Below, in pieces: positions 38,101 through 48,400 of a stretch of DNA of 64,000 bases (position 1 is its first letter; each line of letters opens with the position of its first letter). A program made the translations under genes and the position numbers. The notes under the pieces were generated by a model. That model was not told where the DNA came from. It was given only the letters and a program-made list of their open reading frames with translations, and searched no databases. Location: positions 1,056,501 through 1,120,500 of the forward strand of contig JABAKD010000011.1 of the NCBI GenBank assembly GCA_012845835.1, read 5' to 3'. The stretch is from Undaria pinnatifida (lineage: Eukaryota; Sar; Phaeophyceae; Laminariales; Alariaceae).

Positions 38101-41100
38101 CATGGTGCAGTGCATAATATTACAAGCGAAATTAGTACGCTGGTTTTAGTATACGTACAGGCCGCCTAAAACGTAGGGAGCCCTCTTTTCTAGCTGGCTG
38201 CAGCCTGAGATGTAAGTCATCCGACCGTTATATATTATGAATCGCAATATCACGGATGGTAAGATAATGAAGAGTCCACTCCAACATTCTCCCCCCCCCT
38301 CCCCAGACTCAAGTAGGCACAAGGTGCCGATGTCCGTCTTACGAGCGATTCTTGAAACGATGCAGTTTACCCTTCACGCGCCTCGCCGAACACCTCACGG
38401 CGCTTCGCGCTTGGTGCAAGCAAATCTGCCTGGCTGGTGAAACCCCGACGTGCTCCGTCCCGGCATAGTAGGGATGCGAGGGTCTATGGTCATACGACTA
38501 CGGCCATGCACAAACTGAGTACAATTTCCCCCCCCCACCCCCCCCATCCACTCCTTCCCCCATCCCCGACTCATCCAAAACACGCCTCGGCCGATGCACC
38601 CCCATCGAGCAACAAAAGTAACCCTTTGATGTACTTACCCAAGTATTGGAGACGAACCGCCTGCAGTGGAATCGGTTTTGTAGGATACTTTTCACGTTCT
38701 ACATCTTCCGGCTAATGGGTATAAACGAACCATAGGCTCGCCACACTTACACGTACGTGTCGCGTGCCCAAGTTAACTCGGTCGCTCAAAGCAAAGAGTG
38801 TGTCCGTGGCAAAACGACTTTTATAATTATAATTTACAACACATTTCAGCTGTGAGGTCGGGGACTTTGTCGAAACTCTCATGTTTGCAAGCTACGCGTG
38901 ATAGATCGATCGCGGTTTAAAGCACGCAGCTCGCCTCACATGTACTTGTAGGCCGTGGCGCACAGCGGAGTTCCCTTCTTGCCCATTTTTTCGGGGGGCA
39001 AGCTCCCGGTGAACACGTGTCGCCGGAACACCAGCGCCGAATGCAGGAGCGCGGCCGCGCGGCCGGTCTGAGTCCGGTCCACCGCCGCCCTCGGGCTGTC
39101 CGAGAAGTGGAAGAAGTAGGACACAAAGATTACCGTGGGACCGCGGTCGTGGAGGTAACCCGCCTTGTTCCACCACTCTGCCAGCCAGCTCGAGTCCTGG
39201 CGGTCCTTGGAACGTCGGATCAGTCTAGCTTGCAGCTTGCCGCCCTGCTCCGCGCACGGGGGTGGAAGGGTGGGGTGTAATCATCGTATAATGCGTGGCC
39301 ATAGCCCGTAAGACCACTGACCCTCGCATCCCTACATTGCCGGGCCAGAGTGTATCGGGTTGTCATCGACCAGGAAGACATCGCGTGCGTGCACCAAGCA
39401 CGAAGCACCATGGGCGGGGGGGGGGGGGGGGGGGGAGCGTACTCATTTTTTGCTTTCTTTGGTCATTTAACCGTTGACCACACATCCCTACTAACTGCTG
39501 TGGTCATTTTTCGGGCGTACCAACGATATTTTTGCATGGGTATCAGTATACTGGAAATATATTTCACCGTTACGTTGGCGTGTTCGTTCCATCCATCGAC
39601 ATCCATCCAGCACTCAGCACATCTATTAACCCCTTTGAGACCTCAAGAGGAAAAAATTGACGAAAATTGACGATTACGGCATCGGCTGCGGCCACTGCTG
39701 TGGTTGGCGATGATCAAATTAGTTTCCGAACTGGCGCAAATGCAAAGACTCGTACGGGACGGGTGCAGCATGGCCCCTACCCGTACTGCTGCGCGCTCAC
39801 GCTGCTCGAAGACGCTTGAAAGTATCGGAATCGTCGAATTTTTGGTCGCTATACTTTAACCAATATATAAGTAACTCCAAAAAGGGTTAATACTTTGTAC
39901 GTGCAGATTTTTCATGCTACCTTGGGTATCTGATACCGGTGTAAGCTAGAGTACGCTTACCGGGTACGAACTTACTGTCGTTTGAAGTTTAGGCTCGCAC
40001 CAGTAATGCAATTATACCTACAAACACGCGGCATCAATACGAAAAAGCAAACCATGATACCGGTATGAAAAATCAGTAGGGCTGGGTATTGGCGCGAGCG
40101 CAGCGCCAGTACATTTAGTACTGACTGCGTCAGCAGCCAGTATACTTGGTATCAAACAGTGCTTTGGGGACGCGGCGAAGCCGCGTTAGTCGCGGCTTCG
40201 ACGCGACCACCACCACCCCCGGCTGGTGAGGGGGTCCCGCCGGAGGCGCTTTTCGACGCGATTTGGCTTCACTAGAGCAAAAAATACGTTGTTTTTGACT
40301 ATTGTAATTCACCAAAAACCCAAAAACCGTGTGCAGAGTGTCGATTTTTATTCATTTGGGTAGGAAAACATAAAATGTACGATGAAGCATGAAAGTTGAA
40401 ATATAAAATATAAAATAAACAAGTGTGTGACAGACATCAGTCGGCGATCAAAGACAGCAAGCTAGCAAGGATAGCACGTAGGATCGTTATGGTGTCTCAA
40501 AATAAACCCATTATCCATTATCCACTATCCACCATGCACGGACAAGGACTTGCCAACAACAAAAAAAACAGGTCCAAATATTTGCTAGGGAAGCACCTAC
40601 TTGGTATTGTTTCTCTCGAGCATAAATGCCCGGCAGTCATGTCACTCCTCGCTGATTCAACAGCAACCTCTAGCAACATCTCACCAGCAGAAAAAGAAAC
40701 AGAGAACGGCAAAAGGCAAAAGACCAGACAATGTGTACCAGCGGCGATGTCAGACAAGAAGCACCACTATGTCGCTAACGGCCAAAAAAACTCGTCGACG
40801 TGAAACGTGTGTGGTGTGTGGTGCAGCGGCACAATTTGATGGGTTTCCTTTGAATAATGAGGCGATATTAGAGAAGTTCTGCGTGCTAGCGTGGACGTAC
40901 GTAGGTAGATAAAGTGCTGGCGCCAATACCCAGCCCTAAAATCAGGGGATTCATATATCTTCAAAAGGTCAACCCTCCACCGGGGTATCACGTAGCTCGC
41001 AAAGATGATTATCGACATATCGCCCCTTAAATTGATAGCGCCGGGCCCTGGTAGCTCTAGCCAGTACAATATGTACTGGCTGCGTCGAATGCCAGTACAC

Positions 41101-43128
41101 TGGACCCGACCAGTGCACCGGTGGTCGCAGCGAAGCCGCGACCCCTGCCCCCCCCCGGCTGATGAAGGGGGGCTGCCGGCGGCACCCCCGGAGGGCCTCG
41201 CTGGACGCGCCTTGCCGGGGGGCGGTTTTCAAGCGTTATGGCTTCACTAGAGCTGAAAAGAACGGCGGTTTTGGACCATGTTTCAACCGAAATTTGGTGG
41301 TAGATTGACTAAGAAAAAAATAGAAGAGCAAAAGCGAGCGAACCATATGATGGACAGGGGTGTGCGGAAATACGGCACACTGCAGCACGCAGCCTAGATA
41401 CCGAAAAGGTGGAAAACGGGTTCAAAAACATGCTTGAAATGTGCAAAACCGAATTGCTACAAAATTTGCGAAATAACGGCCTCAGAGACGTCAATATTCA
41501 CGTACACATCCATTCATGTTGTTCCAAGCAGGTTTTTACTCAGGTTCTTCGCCGAACACAAGAACAGACCGGAAACCCCCACTTATCGAGTTGATTTATA
41601 GGTTTCTTGAGCTCTGCCCTGATGGCAACACATACCACGTAATAACAATTTGGGCAGACACATTGTTCAAACGCTTGAACACAGGGTAGGCTCCCACCTG
41701 CACTACAGAACACCAAACAACAAACACCGGCAACAAAAAAATGAATAAAACACGAGATGCAACTCGAAACGTTTTATAAAAATTGAAAAACGTCAGCTGT
41801 GAGTACGACCGATCGAATGGTGGAAACGTTGAAGAACTAGTAAACCATGAAAGCTTTCCGACTTCGCCAATTGTGCTCACGGTCTCCCCCTCTGCCTCCC
41901 TCACTCCCCTCTCTAGCTGGTCTGCGTGCCCTCTCTGCTCTTAGCTCTTACGCGGTGGATTTTAAACGATTTCCGCTGTTTAATGAGGCGTTTCTGTAGA
42001 ACGTACGTAAATAGTCAAAGTACTGGCACCCTGGCAGCCCCCTCAGCCAGTCCAGTAGTACTGCCAGTACAGTACTATTAATACTGGCAGTACATACTGG
42101 ACCAGGGCCCACCCCCAATATTGATCGAACTCGCAGCTAACGCACGTACATACTAAAAAATGAGAAATACACTTCAGCTGTGAGATCGACCAAGAATGAT
42201 TTTTTACATATGTACCGTAACTGACACAGGATAACACACCCAGGTGATGAAATTTTGGGATTCAAAAATATTATCACCGGGTGTGGTATCCTGTGGCGGG
42301 TGTGATATATTGTGTACCCTGGCTAATAAAGTGCAGCTCGCAGGGGGCCCAAGGGGGGTGTGATAAACCAGGGGGTGTGATAGGACGTCCGAACACCCAC
42401 AAGGTGTGTTCGGGGGTGTGATAAATGAGGGGGGGTGATAAAAAGGAGGTGTGATAGCACGTCCGAATGTTATAAGGCTTAGTTTGGGTAAGCTATTGGT
42501 TAACCTTTTGCAAGTGGTCAAGCGGACTAATACCCCACTAATTCCTTAACAAATGGCGTCGTCGGCAGGACCATGGATTTTTTGGGTCGTGGGTTCAAAT
42601 CCCACATCCACCATAATAAACTTTTTCAGACTTTCCCCATGTCGAACTTGAAAAATACACTGCCCGGTATACCCAGGAAATGAAACGGCTTGGACAATTG
42701 ACAGGTCCACCCGTATATCCGGCCGACCTGCTATCCCGCCGTTTCAGGGGGGGAGAGTGTTATAAGGCTTAGTTTGGGTTAGCTATTGGTTAACCTTTTG
42801 CAAGTGGTCAAACGGACTAATACCCCACTAATTCCTCAACACGAAGACCCACAGGATGTGTTTGGGGGTGTGATAAAAGCGGGTGTGATGACAGTTGAAC
42901 CGCTGCTGGCGCACACTTGAAGGGGTGTGGTATGCCTGCACGAACACTTGCAACTGCCCCGCACTCCTGCTGTAGGTACCTACCTGTGATACCGGGTTGT
43001 GGTAAAACAAAGGGGCCCAACCTAGGTGACGAAACTCCTTAGCACATGACTTCGGCGATGACTCAACCCCCTCGACGCCGAAGAAAGTTTCAAACAAAAT
43101 ACGGGCTTGGATTGAAGCATAAAAAAAC

Positions 43129-43159
<31 letters not shown>

Positions 43160-44159
43160 ATCCTCCGGCGGATGGGGAAAAATAAAGCTTTAGCTCACCA
43201 CACTTCCGCGTATTTTCATACGCGTCGTGTGTCGATTTAACTCAGTTGCTTTCGCAGCCCAACGCTAGCTGGCGCACCCTTCGAGTCCCATTGTAGGTAT
43301 AGCGTAAGCTGTCCCTATCATTGGTCCTACTATTCGTACCTAAATCGAAGGTACCTCGCTCGATATCATACGAGGCGGTGGCTGCGCCATCCGTCCTGCC
43401 CCCACACAAAAGTGAGCTGCTGCTACCTACCTCTATCGGTACGACCAAAGAGTTACGCAGAGACACCAAGACCAAAAATCGAAGCCACAAACCATAAATC
43501 TACACTACGATATCACCGGGGTGTGTTATCTTATGTACCCCGGGTGATAAATCGATGGTTTGTCAGAAACGCCCAAAATGATCACCGCGTTGTCGTATCC
43601 TGTGGGGGGTGTGATTTCTCATGCACGGGTGATATCTTGTGTCAGTTACGGTATCATGTTTCAAGCATTTTTTTGATAAAAATTGAAAAGCGTTGAAAAA
43701 AACAAATTGAGCAAGAATTGAGGGAAAAACGGAAGGAAGGAGGAAAAAAAAAGAAAATAATCATGTGCTCGAACCACCCGCATTTTCTTCGTAGCCACTG
43801 CTGCTGTGGAGTAAGTCATCACTAAGCAGACATCTGGCTTGCCGTAGCAGGGCTAATCCGCTACCTACCCTACCCTACGTTATGCATGTACCGCCTACCC
43901 TTTACGGGGCACATCTCACCAAGCCTCCCGGCCTCAGAAGCTCTCGTACAGCCCGAACCGTCCTCTCATACTCATCGGGAGCAGCCAGAGGCTGGATCGA
44001 CAAGAGGTACCTCGCGAAAGTCTCGTCCAACGTGGGGACGGGCAGCCGCGGCAGAGAGTCCTGGAGACGGTAGAGGGGGGGAGGTGGTGACCCTCTCTCC
44101 ATGAAGCCTTCCCGACGATAGTCACCATCCGACTCGTGGAACGGGCTCGTCCGTCCCAT
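26192..44159 (-). CDS. CRAT: Carnitine O-acyltransferase (CRAT-like), nine exons found
   Basis: Exons in coding order (minus strand): 44159-43920, 39244-38940, 38095-37606, 37051-36786, 32574-32463, 29354-29149, 28506-28455, 27591-27469, 26358-26192. About 650 residues, the usual family length. Landmarks: [17 protein letters not shown] (N-term), [32 protein letters not shown], catalytic His in [10 protein letters not shown] (about residue 337), [38 protein letters not shown], substrate-site STS in [25 protein letters not shown], and C-terminal PKL. Known reaction: reversible transfer of a short acyl group between CoA and carnitine. PKL resembles a PTS1 signal and human CRAT ends AKL, so peroxisomal location is likely (inference). 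All junctions are in phase except between the exons ending at 37606 and starting at 37051. There one nucleotide is missing and the family alignment is about five residues short, which implies an unseen micro-exon. The start is the ATG at 44159 (AAAATGGG context). Confidence 0.93.
26400..26460. repeat. (GGGT)n microsatellite
   Basis: About 60 bp of GGTGGGTGGGT, between the true last CRAT exon and its partial copy. Confidence 0.9.
26463..26545 (-). pseudogene. Partial duplicate of the last CRAT exon
   Basis: On the minus strand, GGCTCAG followed by an exon start reading [16 protein letters not shown] nearly repeats the real exon start at 26358 ([16 protein letters not shown]). Its acceptor is intact, but after about 16 codons it runs into the CACC/ACCC microsatellite. 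It lies directly upstream (in coding order) of the true terminal exon. The GGGT microsatellite (about 26400-26460) sits exactly between the copies. Confidence 0.85.
26665..26725. repeat. (GCGG)n/(GGGC)n microsatellite
   Basis: Around twelve GCGGGCGG units followed by GGGTGGGG, in the last CRAT intron. Confidence 0.9.
27755..27915 (-). repeat. Dispersed family G with poly-A end (SINE-like)
   Basis: Contains CGCCAGCTAGCGCTGGGTTG, GAGTTAAATCGACACACGAC and a CCCATCCGCGGGAGGATAATAATA end, followed by about 16 A. The same sequence occurs in the opposite orientation at about 43128-43310, there bounded by a T-run. The poly-A end suggests retroposition. Confidence 0.75.
28650..28890 (+). repeat. GGTTAAGGAGCCC family copy
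   Basis: Begins near GAGGAGCTAGCTCTATGCCT and carries TATCATGGCCTA, GGGTTAAGGAGCCCTGCCAT and TAGCACGCGTC. Same block order as at 51296-51575. Confidence 0.75.
29405..30070. repeat. (AACC)n-type microsatellite, about 660 bp
   Basis: Almost pure AACC/AATC tetranucleotides with a longer internal repeat (the CCATCGATCCACCAATCCATC block occurs twice, about 29760 and 29855). It lies in the CRAT intron just upstream of the 29354 exon in transcript sense, so the pre-mRNA holds a long GGTT tract. Confidence 0.97.
30275..30480. repeat. 51-bp tandem repeat, four copies
   Basis: The CGGGGCAGATAGCC anchor falls at 30287, 30338, 30389 and 30440, an exact 51-bp period. The copies are nearly identical, so amplification is recent. 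Confidence 0.95.
30640..31640. repeat. 1-kb degenerate minisatellite (TTAGGTGCTA-type units)
   Basis: About 10-12-bp units such as GGTGCTATTA and GGTACTATTA repeat with variation for a kilobase, in a CRAT intron. No long open frame crosses it. Confidence 0.93.
31740..32040 (-). repeat. Dispersed family A, minus-strand copy
   Basis: The reverse complement runs from CTCCCCTCGCCGGTTAGATG through the TTTCCTTCCGCAGCTGTCAG and GTTGACCCAGGTACAAAC blocks to the core [12 protein letters not shown] (ATG at 31779). A second, partial copy of its first third follows at about 32085-32220. Confidence 0.85.
32930..33230. repeat. Tandem array of about 72-bp units (GCCGTGGTTTTCG)
   Basis: Units contain GACTGCCGTGGTTTTCGTTTACTGCGGAAGCGTGCCGTGCAAATGCC or variants. 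The same family forms a second array at about 36230-36560, in the same CRAT intron (32575-36785). Confidence 0.9.
33290..34385. repeat. CCCGGAACTTCTGTGAGTTCTG tandem arrays
   Basis: Two blocks (about 33290-33560 and 34010-34385) of units of about 45-60 bp: CATACCCGTACCCGGAACTTCTG followed by GTACGCCCGTGCCACAATA. The sequence between them is not repetitive. In CRAT intron. Confidence 0.9.
35073..35312. repeat. 240-bp hairpin element (about 90-bp inverted arms)
   Basis: Arms about 35073-35167 and 35222-35312 are inverted copies with few mismatches (for example GGCTGCAGTTGA against TCAACTGCAGCC). They enclose about 54 bp that contain a further CGCGCTCAGCGCG stem. It fits a foldback MITE or a long structured RNA. 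No target duplication was clear. In CRAT intron. Confidence 0.9.
35487..35778 (+). repeat. SINE-like family, most complete copy (tRNA-like head)
   Basis: The head GGCGTATCAGGTTATCCTCG .. GTGAGTTCGAGCCCC resembles tRNA A- and B-box spacing. Then come GAGAGCGTGAGTTAGC, GAAAAATCGACGAGC, CCTATGCGCGATAAAAAT and GGCTTGTCCAGAAG, ending in an A-run at about 35763. Matching copies lie at 16566-16888 (minus), 8005-8340 and 6360-6610. It is followed at once by a family A fragment with [12 protein letters not shown] (ATG at 35837). Confidence 0.8.
36230..36560. repeat. Tandem array of about 72-bp units (second locus)
   Basis: Same GACTGCCGTGGTTTTCGCTTAC family as 32930-33230. It lies about 230 bp from the CRAT exon 36786-37051. 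Confidence 0.9.
37095..37560. repeat. CTTCTAGATCGAG-type degenerate tandem repeat
   Basis: About 20-25-bp units (AGCTTCTAGATCGAGTAGCA, CATCTTCAGACCGAGCA) with a longer repeat period. It fills the CRAT intron 37052-37605, where the missing micro-exon should lie. Confidence 0.9.
38332..38520 (+). repeat. Dispersed family F, copy 1
   Basis: GTCCGTCTTACGAGCG .. AACGATGCAGTTTACCCTTC .. TCCCGGCATAGTAGGGATGC. A minus-strand copy at about 53345-53543 is over 90% similar by eye, and a partial minus-strand copy lies at 39285-39415. Confidence 0.85.
39285..39415 (-). repeat. Dispersed family F, partial copy
   Basis: GACCCTCGCATCCCTACATTGCCGG .. GCACCAAGCACGAAGCACC on the plus strand is the inverted, more diverged end of family F. 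It is followed by an uninterrupted run of about 20 G. Confidence 0.7.
40077..40937. mobile_element. hAT-like DNA transposon, non-autonomous, 8-bp target duplication
   Basis: Terminal inverted repeats TAGGGCTGGGTATTGGCGC and GCGCCAATACCCAGCCCT. The 8-bp direct repeat AAAATCAG lies at 40069-40076 and 40938-40945. An 8-bp duplication and a TAGGG-type end are hAT hallmarks (established knowledge). Inside are subterminal GC-rich hairpins (about 40090-40260) and an open frame ending [20 protein letters not shown] (stop at about 40910), perhaps a transposase remnant. It is only 861 bp long, too short for a full transposase. In the first CRAT intron. Confidence 0.87.
41043..42110. mobile_element. Related inverted-repeat transposon copy, diverged
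   Basis: Ends GGGCCCTGGT / ACCAGGGCCC. It shares with the 40077 element the GTCGCAGCGAAGCCGCG hairpin, the CCCCGGCTG..AGGGGG block, GGCTTCACTAGAGC, and the right-hand motif TTTAATGAGGCG .. ACGTACGTA. Subterminal CCAGTAC/GTACTGG stems occur at both ends. No target duplication remains, so it is older or a different subfamily. Confidence 0.75.
42468..42841 (+). mobile_element. TRIM-like mini-LTR retroelement, copy 1
   Basis: Two 84-bp direct repeats (42468-42551, 42758-42841) start TGTTATAAGGCTTAG and end AACA. The flanking direct repeat CGAA lies at 42464-42467 and 42842-42845. After the left LTR comes TGGCGTCGTCGG (candidate primer-binding site); before the right LTR comes AGGGGGGGAGAG (polypurine tract). 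The interior of about 206 bp has no frame but includes a tRNA T-arm-like GTGGGTTCAAATCCCAC. It is therefore non-autonomous and would need another retrotransposon's enzymes. Confidence 0.92.
43128..43310 (+). repeat. Dispersed family G, inverted relative to the 27755 copy
   Basis: A T-run followed by ATCCTCCGGCGGATGGGG, GTGTGTCGATTTAACTCAGT and CAACGCTAGCTGGCGC. It is the reverse complement of the 27755-27915 copy, so the poly-A end lies at the left. It lies inside the TA-flanked element. Confidence 0.75.
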
Positions 44160-45468
44160 TTTGAATTCTGCTCTGTGATGTTCTTGGTCTGGTTCAACAC
44201 CAACACGAAAAGAAAGACCGAGTTGCTTTTTTTCTAAGGTTGATTCGTGCTGGGAACGACGCTTATAACCCTCGCAAGCTGCTGCAGGCGGGAGAGTCAA
44301 TCCTTCGCTCAGGGGTGGTAACCTCTCGCGTCTTGCCTAGGAAGCACAACTCTCGCAGTAGCCGTCCGAAATGCAAGCAGCAAGGCAGCAAGGATTCAAC
44401 AAGAGAGCAAAATGTCGGAGATCGAGGGTTTCCAGTTGTCAAGAGGCTTTTCGTAACGGTTTGAATTCGCAAGAACGAAGGCGAACAAAAGCTCGCTTGT
44501 CCGCTCGCACTTCCGCCGGCCGGTGCTCGCCGCGGCGAGCTATGGGGCGACCCGTAGAAAGTGCTCTGGCATGGATCTCGGGTGCTCTAGTGTGGAACGT
44601 CGTGGTTTCTCTTAATCCAGACGATGACGAGCTGGTGGTGGCGAATGAGGTAGCCGTGAGCGTGGCGATCATCGTCGGACTGTCCGCAGCGCTGCTCCTA
44701 CTTTTGTACATCTTACTCAAGGTGGCGAGACTCTTCCGCGCATGTTAGCATTTTGCGCATGATGGAAACACTGCTGTCATGCCATACGTAAATATAATGA
44801 ACGTGCCTGCTTGGCTTGCTACTTTACGCGCGTGAAACAGAAAACGTTCTTGCACAGACAGCTCACGAGGAGCGGTAACAGACACCACCAATGTACCTGG
44901 TGTGCTGAAACGAAAATCATACAGTAGCTGCTGCAGTGAACGACACCTTTACGTTTCCTGATATCGTCCTCGATAGTTCTGACGAGACTCACAACGAAGA
45001 ACTGTGTGCCATTGACCGCTACACAGGTAGGGCGATGTAAACATACCACGGGGGTATTAGTGGCGCTACGTCAACAGCCACTGCAACTCGTATCCGCCTA
45101 CCGGTAAACGTTTAGCTTATGTGTAAGTTTAGTTGCGTTGGCGTATCCTAGCTCAATCTGGATTCATGCGTTGAACCGACATGAAAGGCCGCCCGAACTA
45201 ACAACTCCGCACAGATAGCATAGTCTACACTGGCTGGTGGTGTAGGTACATGATACCTCTATACGAACGTAGTGGACCTCTACACAAACGTATTGGACCT
45301 CTTTGCGAACATAGAGACTTCTATACGAACATAGGGGGCCGCTGGTCGAACCTAGGGGCTGTTGTATGAAAAGAGTGCCAAACATATGCAAACACCTCAT
45401 GTACTTTTAGTCTAATAACATAATAACGCATCGTAGCTGTGTATATTTTTGTTTTTTCTGCTAACCAG
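44160..45468. promoter_or_regulatory. Divergent intergenic region between CRAT and the anoctamin
   Basis: The CRAT start codon (44159, minus) and the first recognised anoctamin exon (45469, plus) face away from each other over 1.3 kb. The region must hold the CRAT promoter and probably the anoctamin promoter or its first exon. I see no clear TATA box. The only coding-like frame is at 44542-44748. A short TCTATACGAACATAG-type repeat lies at about 45250-45350. Confidence 0.5.
44542..44748 (+). CDS. Possible small membrane protein (68 aa), unrecognised
   Basis: Frame from ATG 44542 to TAG 44748 (an in-frame upstream ATG lies at 44371). The N-terminal part is mildly hydrophobic (AWISGALVWNVVVSL), then an acidic stretch (NPDDDELVV), then a strong membrane segment (VAVSVAIIVGLSAALLLLLY) and a basic end. 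No family recognised. It could be a free small protein. It could also be a 5' exon of the anoctamin: a GT after LLK at about 44721 keeps phase 0, which the 45469 exon needs, but the donor (GTGGCG) is weak. It may equally be chance. Confidence 0.35.
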   Translation: MGRPVESALAWISGALVWNVVVSLNPDDDELVVANEVAVSVAIIVGLSAALLLLLYILLKVARLFRAC

Positions 45469-48400
45469 TACGTGGAGAGGGTCGACAAGCACGTACAGGA
45501 GGAAATAGACCAGCTTCGACGGGAGCGCGCTGTTGAGAAGGACACGTTCCGAGAGCACAACGGGTAAGCGTACGTCGGTGTTGCCTAGAGATGCAGCAGC
45601 TTCTACGGTTACTACTGGTCTAGTCTAGACTATGCTGTCAGCTGTACCATATGTACGGATAGTGCTCGCGTCCAGCGGCTCGAACTCTGACGCCGAGACC
45701 GCGAGTCGTTGACCGTGGTTGAGATATTTCCGATGCCCGAAGGTACAAATTTAAACTTGGATATCCAAACACGATTATTAATAGTATTGATACGAACACT
45801 CTCACTGGTCAATATGAAGCAAGTACATCAGTACTATCGGTCAATTCCGGACGGTCTCTGTATATATTCATATACAGTGCTGACGACTGACACATTTTTC
45901 GTCACTTTACCTCGTAGCTCCAGGCGTGCAGCCAGGCTATGTCCCCAAATAGTGGTGACGCACAGTACGGTATACCTCCGCCATTGTGCCGAAGCAGGGC
46001 CAAGGTGCGTCCCTCCTTGGGCCACCAAGGCCCACAAGAAGGAAGAGCATCCCCGACACCGCCCAGCTGCCCTTCGCTTAGGCTCTCGACCCTCGACCCG
46101 CGCGGTCGTTTCCCGTGACTGTTATCAGAATACTTCGTATCCCTGCGTTTAATAAATACCTGGTACCTGGTAATTAACAGCAGCCTTTTGTCGTAGTCGC
46201 TGTTCAGCGGCGACTCCAGTAGGACTATGGTTTGGGTTAAATATGACCCAGCCACCACACTAGTCAGTATTCAGCGACTACCGTACAGCCGCCTCTGTAA
46301 TCACTGTTCACCAGCTTATGGTTGAGACCAATCCAGTAGCGACTGCGGTACGGTAGCCTATCTGGTCAACTATTAGTGCTCAGTAGGTTACGCTTGTCCA
46401 TTTTATGGCCGTTTTTTGGCGGCGGCACAGGTATAGCTGGGACTACGTGATGGTGTTCGAGGTGAGAGCCGAGGATAAGGAACTCACCAGCTATCAGCGC
46501 AAGTTTTCGATGAAGGAAATATTGGCGAGGCTCAACGCTGGGGGTGAGTGAGTGAGTGAGTGAGTGAGTGAGTGAGTGGGTCGATTGGTTAACCCCGCTG
46601 AGAACTCAGAGGAGCGGGGAGGGGCGATCCCTCCGTCGGCCATACGAAGCATCGCGGAGGACGGGGGTAAAACGACGTGTCCGATGTCGGAAATGCAACT
46701 TATGGAGATGCACTAAACACGCGCGGGGCGTGATTGGCACGTATACGCTTACCCGCTGCTGCTGTCGCACACTCGTCAGACGTAGAAGGCCGATAAAAAC
46801 CGTACAATGTCATGTGTTGTCGCTTTTTAGGTCGCTCTTCCTGGGTCGCCCAACAGAGTTAACGAGTGAGTGAGTGAATGATCGAGTGTTTGCTCGCATG
46901 TGAAACGCAAACGGCTAACAAAAACAACGTCCAAAGTGCTATCTACAATCTAACACCCCGCCGGCGAGATAACTTCCCGCTGGCTGTCGCGGGCAAGCGC
47001 AGTCTACTACGCGGCGGCGTGGGGATGTTCTACCTCACCGGCCTATACCGTACCACACCATGCCCGACAAACCATGATTTTCTCCGCCCCCGGTTTTGCA
47101 GGGATCGAGACGCGCATGTTTTACTCCGTGCAGAGGGACGAGGTTTACTGTAAAATTCGATGCCCACTGGAGCGGCTTGAACATGAGGCGGTGAGTGTTT
47201 CGGCCGGTCTTTACGGGAGCCCATTTGACGGTGCGGAATTTTGGAGAAGCTCGTTGAATAGGGGCAACCCCTAGGCGTTTAGCTGGCGTTTAGATAACGT
47301 GTAGATCGAGCATGACAATCACTATTTTTTTTAGGTACGTTAAATATTTTTGACTTTTTTCTTTCTTCTTGCCGATTCCTTGGATGGTTCGGTTGTGGTG
47401 AACGTACGGGGCTTTGATTGCTCTGGTGGTATCCCCTTGTTCGCCGTCCATGTTGGGTACTACAGCAAACCTGTTTCGATCGCGATGCCTTCCCCAGTCC
47501 CTGACAACTGGCACCGACCATGAAACTGACGCGTGCACTATAGCAAACTGTCCCGCATTTTCAGCGGCATCAAGTTATCTTGCGCGCCCGTCTTTGGTAA
47601 CATGGTCCCCTCGACGCGCAAGCAAGCGTCGACTTGACGCCCGTGGCTATCATGCCTTCCGCGGTTTTTCTACCGCGATCCGTCAAACCATTCACTCAAT
47701 CGTTCCCACGCTTTTTTCACGCCCCATTTTCGATCACTCCCGCGCAGGACCGGGTCGGTTTCAAAACTCTGCTAGATGCAAACGCGCTCCGACATACGTG
47801 CCAACACGGTCGACCGGGCAAGTGGGCAGCCATTATCATCCAGGACGAACACAACGAGTCTGACTACGAGGCGTACGAGTACATCTACGCACCGGTACGT
47901 CCCCTAGACTCCCTGTCCCCCGTCCCCCTGCACCTCGTTTGTTCCCTCCGCTACTGACCTGGCCGTAAGCTGCGACAACACGGCATCGGCGGGAGGAAAG
48001 GGGGTCATGTTCTTGGCGTTTTTCTGTCGCTTGAGGCTGGGCTGTTCAAGCACATGTCGGGCTAACCAAGCATGTGCTGCGGTGGTGAGGCACACGCTAC
48101 GCTCATGAAGCAACTACTAAATAGACTACTCAAGCAAGCACTAGGCTGATCAAGCACCTGCTATGATAGGACAAAGCAAGCACACGATGGACGGATCAAG
48201 CAAACATCGGGGAGCTGATCAAGCGTTTGTCGGGCTAATCAAAAAGACCCAAAATTCTCGGATCTACTTTCCCTGTTGAGGTTTATCATCCATATGATAC
48301 AATCTAGGACAAAGCAAGCACACGATGGACGAATCAAGCAAACATCGGGGGGCTGATCAAGCGTTCGTCGGGCTAATCAAACACGCCCAAAGCTCTCGGA

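Larger units (their letters stand above)
42215..43651. mobile_element. 1.4-kb TA-flanked inverted-repeat element carrying a nested TRIM
   Basis: The left end CCGTAACTGACACAGGATAA and right end ..TATCTTGTGTCAGTTACGG are inverted repeats flanked by TA (42213-42214, 43652-43653). They belong to the same type as the 225-bp element at 10866. The interior has more ATCACCGGG/GTGTGGTATCC pieces, a TRIM-like insertion at 42468-42841 and a family G retroposon end with a T-run (about 43128). No transposase frame was recognised. Confidence 0.85.

Noticed and set aside
42575..42610. Possible tRNA gene (GTGGGTTCAAATCCCAC)
   Set aside because: Only a T-arm is present, inside a TRIM-like element and repeated in the second copy. 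No acceptor stem, D-arm or anticodon arm could be folded.
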